Source of the DNA: Zoogloea sp.
GTDB lineage: Bacteria; Pseudomonadota; Gammaproteobacteria; Burkholderiales; Rhodocyclaceae
Direction of reading: 5' to 3'
Length of the DNA: 40,657 bases
Assembly (NCBI RefSeq): GCF_017302315.1
Contig: NZ_JAFLDT010000034.1
Span: forward strand, 1 to 40,657
The position numbers and the translations under genes are program-made. The notes beneath the pieces are model-generated. The model made no database searches and had not been told where the DNA came from. It saw only the letters and a list, made by a program, of their open reading frames with translations. Below are positions 16,844 through 24,635 of the stretch, one piece after another (positions within the stretch are counted from its first letter, which is position 1; the number at the start of each line of letters is the position of its first letter).

Positions 16844-17782
16844 ATGCCTCGCCGACGCATTACCCTACGCCAGCTCGAAACCTTTTCCGCGGTCGCACAC
16901 ATGGGCAGTTTCACCCGCGCCGCGGAAGCCCTGCATCTGACCCAACCCGCCGTTTCCATCCAGGTCCGCCAGCTTGCGGACACCGTCGGACTGCCCCTTT
17001 TCGATCAGGCCGGCCGCAGCCTGCGCCTGACCGCGGCCGGCGAAGCGCTGCTGGCCACCACGCGCCAGCTCGACGATGTATGGAACGGTTTCGAAACGAC
17101 CATTGATGCGCTGCGCGGACTCAAACGCGGCAAGCTGCGGGTCGCCCTGGTTACCACCGCCAAGTACTTCCTGCCCCGCATGCTCGGCGCCTTCTGCCGA
17201 CGCTACCCCGACATCTCCATCGAACTGGAAATCGCCAACCGGGACCGCATCGTCGAACGCCTGCGCAACAACGAGGACGATCTCTACGTGATGTCCTATC
17301 CGCCCGAAGACCTGGACATCGTGGTCCATCCCTTTCTCGACAATGAACTGGTCGTACTGGCCCCCCGGGATCACTGGGCGGCGGGCCGGCGCATGACCCT
17401 GGCCGATCTGGCCGACGAACCCTTCCTGCTGCGGGAGTCGGGCTCGGGTTCGCGCCGGGCCATCGATGACTTCGCCCGTCAGTCCGGAATCAGCCTGCGG
17501 GTACGCCTCGCCCTGGCCAGCAACGAGGCCTTGCTTGAACTGGCTGGAACCGGGATGGGGCTGGCAGTGCTGTCACGGCACGCCCTGGGCGACAGACTCG
17601 CAGTCGAAGGCCTGGTGGTTGTGGATGTGGAGGGCTTTCCGCTGCATCGGCCGTGGAACCTCGTGCACCTGCGAAACAAGATTCTCCCTGTACCCGCCAA
17701 GGCCTTCCTGGAGGACATGCTCCTGTCGTCTCCCGGGCAAGCCCTCCCAGACACGGAAGATGGCGTGGCGACATTGCGGTAA
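16844..17782 (+). CDS. LysR-family regulator, CbbR/CmpR-like
   Basis: A 312-residue LysR activator. The winged helix spans about residues 6-65 (LRQLETFSAVAHMGSFTRAAE, LTQPAVSIQVRQLADTVGLPLF). The effector domain follows from about 95 (GKLRVALVTTAKYFLPRML). The TTAKYFLPRMLGAFCRRYP and SGSGSRRAIDDF blocks are those of CbbR and CmpR, the regulators of CO2-fixation and bicarbonate-uptake genes. The nearest divergent target is the terB-like-sbtA-sbtB set, which fits a CmpR-like role. The ATG at 16844 has no clear Shine-Dalgarno sequence; the next in-frame ATG would remove part of the HTH, so this start is kept. The co-inducer is unknown. Confidence 0.88.
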   Translation: MPRRRITLRQLETFSAVAHMGSFTRAAEALHLTQPAVSIQVRQLADTVGLPLFDQAGRSLRLTAAGEALLATTRQLDDVWNGFETTIDALRGLKRGKLRVALVTTAKYFLPRMLGAFCRRYPDISIELEIANRDRIVERLRNNEDDLYVMSYPPEDLDIVVHPFLDNELVVLAPRDHWAAGRRMTLADLADEPFLLRESGSGSRRAIDDFARQSGISLRVRLALASNEALLELAGTGMGLAVLSRHALGDRLAVEGLVVVDVEGFPLHRPWNLVHLRNKILPVPAKAFLEDMLLSSPGQALPDTEDGVATLR

Positions 17783-17896
17783 GCACTCACTTTCATTCAT
17801 GCCGGGCTGAGCTATCCTCGGAACTCGATCCGCATGCGAGCAGCGCATGCCCCGGGTCGCGAGACGACCGCCCCTCACGCAAGGAGGCTGAACAGC

Positions 17897-19321
17897 ATGC
17901 CCTCAGACAGCTTTGCCGCCGAAGCCCATCGCATCCGCCAACGGGTCATGGATACCCTGCTCAGCGCCTTCTCGGCGCTCTCCGAAGGCTTGCTCATCGT
18001 GGACCGGGATGCCCGCATCGTCTGGATGAATGAGCAGTACCCCCGCCACCTGGGCTTCTCCGACCCGGCCGAGGCGATTGGAAAGCCGGTCGAAGAAGTG
18101 ATCCCCAACAGCCAGATGCGCAGCGTGGTCACGTCGGGCCGGCCCATCATGCTCGACATCATGGAGTTCGGCAGCGAGTCCTTCGTGGTGATGCGCCTGC
18201 CCGTGCGCGACGAGACAGGGGAGATCATCGGCGGCTTCGGCGTGGTGGTATTCGACGATCCCCGTCAGTTGGCCCCCATCATGTCGCGCTTCCAGAACCT
18301 GCGCCATGAGCTCGCCGACACCCGCCGCAAGCTGGATGAGGCCCGCCGCACCAAGTACACCTTCGCCAGCTTCGTCGGGGCCAGCCCGGCTTGCCTCAAG
18401 GTCAAGGATCAGGCCCGGCGTGCCGCCCGATCCAGCTCACCGGTCCTGATCATCGGCGAAACCGGCACGGGCAAGGAACTGCTAGCCCAGGCCATCCACT
18501 CCGCCAGCCCCCGGGCAGCCTCACCCTTCGTCGCCGTCAACATCGCCGCCATCCCGGAAACCCTGCTTGAGTCAGAGTTCTTCGGTGTCGCCCCCGGGGC
18601 CTACACGGGTGCCGACCGCAAGGGCCGCAGCGGCAAGTTCGAGCTGGCCCACGGTGGCACCCTCTTCCTCGACGAGATCGGTGACATGTCGCCAGCCCTC
18701 CAGGCCAAGCTCCTGCGCGTCCTGCAGGAGAAGGAGATTGAAGCCGTCGGCTCAAACCGGCTGATCAGCGTGGACGTGCGCATCATTGCAGCGACCAGCC
18801 GCAAGTTGCAGGAGGAAGTGGAAGCCGGGCGTTTCCGCGCCGACCTGTTCTACCGCCTCAACGTGATGACACTGGACGTCCCGCCCCTGCGGGCGCGTCT
18901 GGACGACCTGCCGATCATCGCCGAGTCCCTCGCCGACAGCATCGCCCGGCGCCTTGGCGAGCCCCCCCGCAGCATGGCGCCCGGGGCCCTCGCCTATCTG
19001 GCCCGGCATAGTTGGCCGGGGAACGTCCGCGAACTGTCCAACGTGATCGAGCGGGCCTTGCTGATGTCGGATGCGGACACGCTGGAGCAGGACGACTTTG
19101 CCCCAATCCTGCCCGGACTGGAGGCGAAGCCCCGGACGCCGCCGGGCGCTCGCTCGCGCACACTTGAGACAGTACAGCAGGACGCCGAACGGGAAGCCAT
19201 TGTTGCGGCCATCGCCGCCGCCTCCGGCAACAAGGCCCAGGCGGCCCGCAAGCTCGGCATCTCCCGCGCCTCCCTGTACGAGAAGATCGGCGCCCTGGGC
19301 ATCGGCAGCGACAAGCACTGA
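17897..19321 (+). CDS. Sigma-54-dependent enhancer-binding protein with PAS-like sensor
   Basis: A 474-residue activator of RNA polymerase-sigma-54. The N-terminal region (about 20-125: [20 protein letters not shown], then [17 protein letters not shown]) is a PAS-like sensor, and a coiled segment (132-152) links it to the AAA+ domain. Walker A GETGTGKE is at 187-194, the sigma-54 contact loop GAYTGA at 234-239 (Tyr for the usual Phe), Walker B GGTLFLDE at 253-260, and the Fis-type HTH at the C-terminus ([20 protein letters not shown]). AAGGAGG lies ahead of the ATG at 17897. It is followed by a UAS-like repeat, a -24/-12 promoter and the permease gene, its likely target. It resembles the regulator of 3-hydroxybutyrate use in Pseudomonas (PA2005 type) by context; effector not shown. 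Confidence 0.93.
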   Translation: MPSDSFAAEAHRIRQRVMDTLLSAFSALSEGLLIVDRDARIVWMNEQYPRHLGFSDPAEAIGKPVEEVIPNSQMRSVVTSGRPIMLDIMEFGSESFVVMRLPVRDETGEIIGGFGVVVFDDPRQLAPIMSRFQNLRHELADTRRKLDEARRTKYTFASFVGASPACLKVKDQARRAARSSSPVLIIGETGTGKELLAQAIHSASPRAASPFVAVNIAAIPETLLESEFFGVAPGAYTGADRKGRSGKFELAHGGTLFLDEIGDMSPALQAKLLRVLQEKEIEAVGSNRLISVDVRIIAATSRKLQEEVEAGRFRADLFYRLNVMTLDVPPLRARLDDLPIIAESLADSIARRLGEPPRSMAPGALAYLARHSWPGNVRELSNVIERALLMSDADTLEQDDFAPILPGLEAKPRTPPGARSRTLETVQQDAEREAIVAAIAAASGNKAQAARKLGISRASLYEKIGALGIGSDKH

Positions 19322-19329
19322 CCGCCGAC

Positions 19330-19362
19330 TGTCCGGCCTGCCTGACACCCTGTCCGGCAGGC
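19330..19362. promoter_or_regulatory. Probable upstream activating sequence (or hairpin) before the permease promoter
   Basis: GCCTGCCTGACA (19336-19347) and TGTCCGGCAGGC (19351-19362) form an inverted pair matching at 11 of 12 positions with a CCC spacer. TGTCCGGC also repeats directly at 19330 and 19351. The element is about 85-115 bases upstream of the expected start of the sigma-54 transcript, a normal distance for enhancer-binding protein sites. It lies just past the activator stop, so a terminator role is also possible. Confidence 0.6.
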
Positions 19363-19418
19363 AAGGCACGATACACCGCAGACACCAAGAAACCCCTTAT
19401 AAATCAATAAGAAATTCT

Positions 19419-19435
19419 TTGGCACGGAACCTGCC
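19419..19435 (+). promoter_or_regulatory. Sigma-54 (-24/-12) promoter of the permease operon
   Basis: TTGGCACGGAACCTGCC matches the RpoN consensus YTGGCACG-N4-TTGC at nearly every position (CTGC for TTGC), with exactly ten bases between the GG and GC dinucleotides. Transcription should start near 19446. An AT-rich run (19398-19420) lies just upstream, and a GGAGGAG ribosome site follows at about 19461. Confidence 0.88.
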
Positions 19436-19476
19436 ATGGTCTCCTCCGCAATCACTTAACGGAGGAGATAAAAACC

Positions 19477-20877
19477 ATGTCATTCCTGATCGTACTCGCC
19501 TCGCTATGCTTTCTGATGTTCATCGCATACCGGGGTTACAGCGTCATCCTGTTTGCCCCCGTGGCGGCCCTCGGCGCGGTGCTGTTCACCGACCCGACCC
19601 TGGTCGCCCCCATGTTCACGGGTCTCTTCATGGACAAGATGGTCGGCTTCGTGAAGAACTACTTCCCGGTCTTCCTGCTCGGCGCCATCTTCGGCAAGGT
19701 CATTGAGTTGTCGGGCTTCTCCAAGGCCATCGTTTCGTCGGTGATCAAGCTGGTCGGTGCCGAGCGGGCCATGCTCTCCATCGTGCTGGTCTGTGCCGTG
19801 CTCACCTACGGCGGGGTCTCCCTGTTCGTGGTGGTCTTTGCGGTCTATCCGTTTGCCGCCGAGATGTTCCGCCAGGGCGGCATTCCCAAGCGGCTGATCC
19901 CCGGCACCATCGCACTGGGCGCCTTCTCCTTCACCATGGATTCACTGCCGGGTACGCCGCAGATCCAGAACGTGATCCCCACCACCTTCTTCAAGACCAA
20001 TATCTACGCCGCCCCCACCCTCGGAGTGATCGGCTCGATCTTCATCTTCATTGCGGGCATGGCCTACCTGGAATGGCGCCGTCGCACGGCCATGGCGGCC
20101 GGCGAGGGCTACGGCACCGAGCTGGTCAATGAGCCGGAACCCTTCGACGACAAGGAAAAGCTGGCCAACCCCGTGCTGGCCATCCTGCCCCTGGTGCTGG
20201 TGGGCGTCACCAACAAGCTGTTCACCGATCTCATCCCGCAGATCTACGGCAAGAGCCATTCCTTCGTACCGGCGGTGATCGGCAAGGCCGCACCGGTGGT
20301 GCAGGATGTGTCGAAGATTGCCGCCATCTGGGCGGTGGAGGGTGCGCTGCTGGTGGGCATCCTGACGGTGATGTTGTTTGCCTGGCGCACCGTCGCCACA
20401 CGCTTCGCGGAGGGCACCAAGGCTGCGGTCGGAGGTGCGCTGCTGGCCTCCATGAACACCGCCTCCGAGTATGGTTTCGGTGCCGTGATTGCCGCCCTGC
20501 CCGGCTTCCTGGTGGTGGCTGACGCCCTCAAGGTGATTCCCAATCCGCTGGTCAATGAGGCCATCACCGTGACGACCCTGGCCGGGATCACCGGTTCGGC
20601 CTCGGGGGGGATGGGCATTGCTCTGGCCGCCATGTCGGAGACCTTCATCGCAGCCGCCAACGCGGCGGGCATCCCTCTTGAGGTCCTGCACCGGGTGGCG
20701 TCGATGGCTTCCGGCGGCATGGACACCCTGCCCCACAACGGCGCCGTGATCACCCTGCTGGCCGTCACCGGCCTGACCCACAAGGTGGCCTACAAGGACA
20801 TCTTCGCCATCACCCTGATCAAGACCAGCGCGGTCTTCTTCGTGATCGGCACCTACTACGCCACCGGTCTGGTCTGA
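19477..20877 (+). CDS. GntP-family carboxylate permease
   Basis: A 466-residue inner-membrane transporter with 12 or so helices. It belongs to the GntP group of proton symporters, whose known substrates include gluconate and, for relatives, short hydroxy acids such as D-3-hydroxybutyrate. Visible blocks are the [20 protein letters not shown] first helix, [22 protein letters not shown] (re-entrant substrate region) and [20 protein letters not shown] near the C-terminal core. The strong GGAGGAG site precedes the ATG. It has a sigma-54 promoter and lies 23 bases before a CoA-transferase gene, so import and CoA activation of the same acid are likely. The substrate could be a C3-C5 hydroxy or keto acid; this is inference. 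Confidence 0.88.
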   Translation: MSFLIVLASLCFLMFIAYRGYSVILFAPVAALGAVLFTDPTLVAPMFTGLFMDKMVGFVKNYFPVFLLGAIFGKVIELSGFSKAIVSSVIKLVGAERAMLSIVLVCAVLTYGGVSLFVVVFAVYPFAAEMFRQGGIPKRLIPGTIALGAFSFTMDSLPGTPQIQNVIPTTFFKTNIYAAPTLGVIGSIFIFIAGMAYLEWRRRTAMAAGEGYGTELVNEPEPFDDKEKLANPVLAILPLVLVGVTNKLFTDLIPQIYGKSHSFVPAVIGKAAPVVQDVSKIAAIWAVEGALLVGILTVMLFAWRTVATRFAEGTKAAVGGALLASMNTASEYGFGAVIAALPGFLVVADALKVIPNPLVNEAITVTTLAGITGSASGGMGIALAAMSETFIAAANAAGIPLEVLHRVASMASGGMDTLPHNGAVITLLAVTGLTHKVAYKDIFAITLIKTSAVFFVIGTYYATGLV

Positions 20878-20900
20878 CCCCACCGCCACCAGGAGCAAGC

Positions 20901-22538
20901 ATGGACACCATGACTCCCCACCCCGGCGGGCAGGGCAAGATCGTCTCGGCCCGGGCCGCCGTCGCCCGCATCCGCAAGGGCAGCACCGTGGCCACCGGCG
21001 GTTTCGTCGGCATCGGCTTTCCCGAAAACATCGCCGTGGCCCTGGAGGCCCTGTACCTTGAAAACCAGGCCCAGGACCTGCCGCCCCCGGACGGCCCCTC
21101 GGCCCTGACCCTGGTGTATGCCGCCGGCCAGGGCGACGGCAAGACCCGCGGTCTCAACCACCTGGGCCATGACGGCCTGGTGGCCAGGGTGATCGGCGGG
21201 CACTGGGGGCTGGTGCCCCGCCTGCAGGCCCTGGCCGTGGCCGACCGCGTCGAGGCCTGGAACCTGCCCCAGGGCGTGATCACCCATCTGTTCCGGGACA
21301 TCGCCGCCGGCAAGCCCGGCACCCTGACCCGGGTGGGGCTGGGCACCTTCGTCGATCCGCGCTTTGGTGGCGGCAAGCTCAACGCCCGCACCACCACGGA
21401 TCTCGTCAGGCTGATGGAAATCGACGGCGAGGAATACCTGTTCTACAAGGCCTTCCCCATCCATGTGGGCATCATCCGCGGGACCACCGCCGATCCGGAC
21501 GGCAACATCACCATGGAAAAGGAGGCCCTCACCCTCGAGGCCCAGGCCATCGCCATGGCTGCCCACAACAGCGGCGGCATCGTCATCGCCCAGGTGGAAC
21601 GGATCGCCGAGCGAGGCAGCCTGAACCCCCGGCAGGTGAAGATCCCCGGCATCTTCGTGAACTACGTGGTCCAGGCGGAAAGCCCCGAGTACCACATGCA
21701 GACCTTCATCGAAGCCTACAGCCCGGCCTTCTCCGGCGAGCTGAAGGTGCCCCTGTCGGCGCTGGCGCCCATGGAAATGAGCGAGCGCAAGATCATTGCC
21801 CGCCGGGCGGCCATGGAACTGGCCCGGGGCGCGGTGGTTAACCTGGGGATCGGCATGCCTGAAGGGGTGGCGGCCGTGGCAGCAGAAGAGCGGGTGAACG
21901 ATCTGATCACCATGACCGCCGAGCCCGGCGTGATCGGTGGCGTACCGGCAGGGGGTCTCAATTTCGGCGCGGCGGTGAACCCCCAGGCCATCATCGACCA
22001 GCCCAGCCAGTTCGACTTCTACGACGGGGGCGGTCTGGACATTGCCTTTCTCGGGCTGGCCCAGGCCGACCGGGAGGGCAATCTCAATGTGTCGCGCTTC
22101 GGCACCCGCCTGGCCGGCGCCGGGGGTTTCATCAACATCAGCCAGAACGCCAAGAAGGTCGTCTTCGTGGGCACTTTCACGGCGGGGAATCTGGAGGTGT
22201 TGGTGCGCGACGGTGGCCTCGCCATCCTGGCGGACGGGCAGGCCTCGAAGTTTGTCCATGAGGTGGAGCACCGGACCTTCAGCGGCCCCCAGGCGACACG
22301 GCGCGGCACGCCGGTGCTCTACATCACCGAGCGTTGCGTGTTTCAACTGGGCCCGGACGGGCTGGAACTGATCGAGGTGGCGCCGGGGATCGACATCGAG
22401 AAGGACATCATCGGAAGGATGAGCTTTCGCCCCCACATCCCCCGACCGCCCACGCTTATGGACCCGCGCATCTTTGCGGAGGGCCCCATGCACCTGCGTG
22501 ACGATATCCTGACGGACGCACCTCGAACGCCATCGTGA
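20901..22538 (+). CDS. Family I acetate/propionate-type CoA-transferase
   Basis: A 545-residue single-chain CoA-transferase with the alpha and beta subunit folds fused, like propionate CoA-transferase (Pct) and YdiF. The alpha part opens [21 protein letters not shown] with the [10 protein letters not shown] oxyanion-type loop at about 33-42. The beta part starts near 295 ([16 protein letters not shown]). The catalytic glutamate that forms the glutamyl-CoA intermediate is probably E341 in [16 protein letters not shown], and GIGMPEGVA at 317-325 belongs to the CoA site. AGGAG precedes the ATG. It is cotranscribed with the GntP permease and would activate the imported acid using acetyl-CoA or another acyl-CoA donor. 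Acceptor preference is not readable. Confidence 0.92.
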   Translation: MDTMTPHPGGQGKIVSARAAVARIRKGSTVATGGFVGIGFPENIAVALEALYLENQAQDLPPPDGPSALTLVYAAGQGDGKTRGLNHLGHDGLVARVIGGHWGLVPRLQALAVADRVEAWNLPQGVITHLFRDIAAGKPGTLTRVGLGTFVDPRFGGGKLNARTTTDLVRLMEIDGEEYLFYKAFPIHVGIIRGTTADPDGNITMEKEALTLEAQAIAMAAHNSGGIVIAQVERIAERGSLNPRQVKIPGIFVNYVVQAESPEYHMQTFIEAYSPAFSGELKVPLSALAPMEMSERKIIARRAAMELARGAVVNLGIGMPEGVAAVAAEERVNDLITMTAEPGVIGGVPAGGLNFGAAVNPQAIIDQPSQFDFYDGGGLDIAFLGLAQADREGNLNVSRFGTRLAGAGGFINISQNAKKVVFVGTFTAGNLEVLVRDGGLAILADGQASKFVHEVEHRTFSGPQATRRGTPVLYITERCVFQLGPDGLELIEVAPGIDIEKDIIGRMSFRPHIPRPPTLMDPRIFAEGPMHLRDDILTDAPRTPS

Positions 22539-22553
22539 CGCTCCGGGTCGGCC

Positions 22554-22856
22554 TCAGCGGATGACGTCGACGATCTCGACGCCCATCTCGTAGAGGCCGC
22601 CATCCAGGCCATGACAACGGCGCACCCGCACCCGGGCATGCAGCGGCATGAAGGGGCCACCATGCTCGGGGGGCAGCACCGCCACCTCAAAGACTTCGTC
22701 CATTCGCGGGACATGGGTGGAGTGGATGGTCATGCCGCCCACGCCCAGCTCAATACAATCGCCGACAATGGGGGCAGCGGCGCCAGCGAGCTTGATACCC
22801 ACCTTGCAGCCTAGCGGAATGCGGCGATCCCTGCGACGTTCGGTCATACGGTCCAT
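22554..22856 (-). CDS. PilZ-domain protein, degenerate c-di-GMP motif
   Basis: A 100-residue PilZ protein. The N-terminal arginine cluster (TERRRDRRIPLGC, residues 5-17) supplies the RxxxR element that holds cyclic di-GMP. The second element, normally (D/N)xSxxG, is here ELGVGG at 36-41, with Glu for Asp and Gly for Ser, so binding may be weakened. The rest (FEVAVLPPEHG, HARVRVRRCHG, YEMGVEIVDV) follows the PilZ beta barrel. It lies on the same strand downstream of flgL and a lipoprotein gene, 91 bases away, and may modulate motility or secretion. An internal ATG at codon 4 is an alternative start. It is convergent with the CoA-transferase gene. Confidence 0.85.
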   Translation of the reverse strand: MDRMTERRRDRRIPLGCKVGIKLAGAAAPIVGDCIELGVGGMTIHSTHVPRMDEVFEVAVLPPEHGGPFMPLHARVRVRRCHGLDGGLYEMGVEIVDVIR

Positions 22857-22947
22857 TTGATCAAATCCAGCGGTCTAAGTGAGCACCTTACGAAACTCGG
22901 CCCGCCACGGCAAGGCTCAGAGACGCTTGCAGGCAGGGTTGGCGCCG

Positions 22948-23421
22948 TCAGGGCCGCAGTGCGGCCATCGGCACCGGCTGGCGACGCAGTCGGATCTCGC
23001 CCCAGGCCACCCGCTGGGCGAAAGGCCGTGTGCTTTCGATACCCTCCTCCCAGGAAACGATATCGTAGGCCTCGAACCCCGGCTGACTGGCCAGTTGTGC
23101 CGCCCGACGGGCAAACACCTGACGCGCCTCGCCATCCCCCCCGGCATGCAGCGCTTTCATGCGCAGCACGATGCGGAAACGATCCTCGGCAAGACGGGCC
23201 TCCTGCATGGCCCAATTGGGCGCCAGCGGGTCCACCAAGGCATACACGGCGACCCCTGCCAAGGCAGCGGGAATCTTGATGTACCCACTGTGTACCGCGG
23301 CCACAGCGGCGGCTGGCAGAAGCAACCAATCGTGGGGAGGCTCACCAATGGTGCTGCAGCCCCCCAGCATGCCGGCCACAACTGTCGCCAGGGGGAGAGG
23401 CAGGAAGCGCAAAGGCTTCAC
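22948..23421 (-). CDS. Predicted lipoprotein of unknown function
   Basis: I do not recognise this 157-residue protein. It has a type II signal peptide: MKPLRFLPLPLATVVAGMLG followed by the lipobox LGGC, with the lipidated cysteine at 22. After it comes a short hydrophobic hairpin (about 33-63), then a charged helical region (MQEARLAEDRFRIVLRMKA) and a basic C-terminus. The start codon is GTG at 23421, only three bases after the flgL stop, which suggests coupled translation with the flagellar operon. A role at the cell envelope near the flagellum is possible but is judged only from this linkage. It could also be a general stress lipoprotein caught in the operon tail. Confidence 0.7.
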   Translation of the reverse strand: MKPLRFLPLPLATVVAGMLGGCSTIGEPPHDWLLLPAAAVAAVHSGYIKIPAALAGVAVYALVDPLAPNWAMQEARLAEDRFRIVLRMKALHAGGDGEARQVFARRAAQLASQPGFEAYDIVSWEEGIESTRPFAQRVAWGEIRLRRQPVPMAALRP

Positions 23422-23424
23422 GGA

Positions 23425-24618
23425 TCAGCTACCCAGGTAATTGAACAGGGACAGGTTGCTGACTCGCATGAAACTCTGCTGGGCGGCCTGCAGGTAGGTC
23501 TGCTGCTGGGTCAGGTTGCTAACCACCTCGGCATAGTCGGCATCCTGCAGCCGCGACAGGGTTTCAGCGTATTGCAGGTCTAGATCGCCGTTGATGTTCT
23601 GCTGCGTCTCGACCTCGACCATGCGCGAGCCGACTCCCGAGCGCACCTGATTAATGCTCTCCTGGGAAGCATCCATGCCCGCAATGGTCTGGGTGACGGC
23701 AAAGCGATTGATCTTGTCGTTCCCCGAATTGAGGGCATTGGCAAAGTTGCCCATCACATCAAAAGTGCTGGCCACTGTAGACAGGGAATAGCTGTCACCC
23801 GCCGCCGGCGTACCGGTGAGGGTCATGCTGACACCGCCGAAGCTCAAGGTCGTGTCGCTGCCACTGGTGGCGACGGTCGGCGCAATCGGCGACGCATGGG
23901 TCGGATCGACCGTGGAATCGAAGACCTGGTAGGTGGGGCCGGCGCTCACGTTGATCGCATAGGTATGGCCGTTATAGCCGGACAGGCTGGCCCCCGACAC
24001 CAGGGCAGTGCCGGTGTTGGCGGCTGCGGACAGGGCAAACCCCGATCCGATGGGCGCCCGGATGCGGTTGAAGATCTCTTCACCGGAACTGGTGATCGGC
24101 AGGTTGCGCGACGAGGAGATCTGCAGGGTGCGGGCCCCCTGGTCACCCTGGTAGGTAATGCCGCCGGCCATGCTGCCGACGAAGGGCTGGGTGTTGCTGC
24201 GATAGCCGGCAAAGACGTAGTCGCCGGTGGAGTCCTGGCTGTTGGCAATGGACTGCAAGGCGGAAAACTGCTGGGAGATGTCGGACGCGATGGCCACCCG
24301 CTCGGAATTGGAATAGGCCCCGTTGCCCGCTTCGACGGCACGCGTGCGCACGTAGGTCACCAGTTCGTTGGCTGCATCCAGCTTGCTATCCACCACACGT
24401 AGCGCGTCGCTGGCATAGCCCTGATTGGCCGCATAAAGGGCATTGACGCTCTTCGACTGGGACACCTCGAGCGCCCGTGCGGAGGCGACGGGATCGTCGG
24501 ACGGCTTGAGAATGCGCCGGCCGGTGGCAACCTGTTGCTGCGTGTCGAGCAGCTGGCTGTTCTGGCGCTGGATCTGCGACAGGCCGGAGTCAAAGATCAT
24601 CCCGGTGGTGACGCGCAT
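23425..24618 (-). CDS. flgL: Flagellar hook-filament junction protein FlgL (HAP3)
   Basis: The 397-residue second junction protein joins the hook, through FlgK, to the flagellin filament. The N-terminal helical D0/D1 segment, MRVTTGMIFDSGLSQIQRQN, then the conserved LDTQQQVATGRRILKPSDDP (flagellin-like SGxxxxxxSDDP), and the C-terminal LSRLQDADYAEVVSNLTQQQ and SFMRVSNLSLFNYL, are family signatures. The middle domain is Ser/Thr/Gly-rich, as usual for an exposed filament-face domain. GGAAGGA precedes the ATG. It follows flgK by 17 bases, and the flgK promoter should transcribe both. FlgN, encoded divergently at 35.7 kb, is expected to be its export chaperone together with FlgK. Confidence 0.96.
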   Translation of the reverse strand: MRVTTGMIFDSGLSQIQRQNSQLLDTQQQVATGRRILKPSDDPVASARALEVSQSKSVNALYAANQGYASDALRVVDSKLDAANELVTYVRTRAVEAGNGAYSNSERVAIASDISQQFSALQSIANSQDSTGDYVFAGYRSNTQPFVGSMAGGITYQGDQGARTLQISSSRNLPITSSGEEIFNRIRAPIGSGFALSAAANTGTALVSGASLSGYNGHTYAINVSAGPTYQVFDSTVDPTHASPIAPTVATSGSDTTLSFGGVSMTLTGTPAAGDSYSLSTVASTFDVMGNFANALNSGNDKINRFAVTQTIAGMDASQESINQVRSGVGSRMVEVETQQNINGDLDLQYAETLSRLQDADYAEVVSNLTQQQTYLQAAQQSFMRVSNLSLFNYLGS

Positions 24619-24635
24619 GATGGGTTCCTTCCGTG

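Noticed and set aside
20856-22493. A 545-codon minus-strand open frame opposite the CoA-transferase gene.
   Set aside because: An antisense shadow of the same length as the true gene, with no domain and shadow-type composition.
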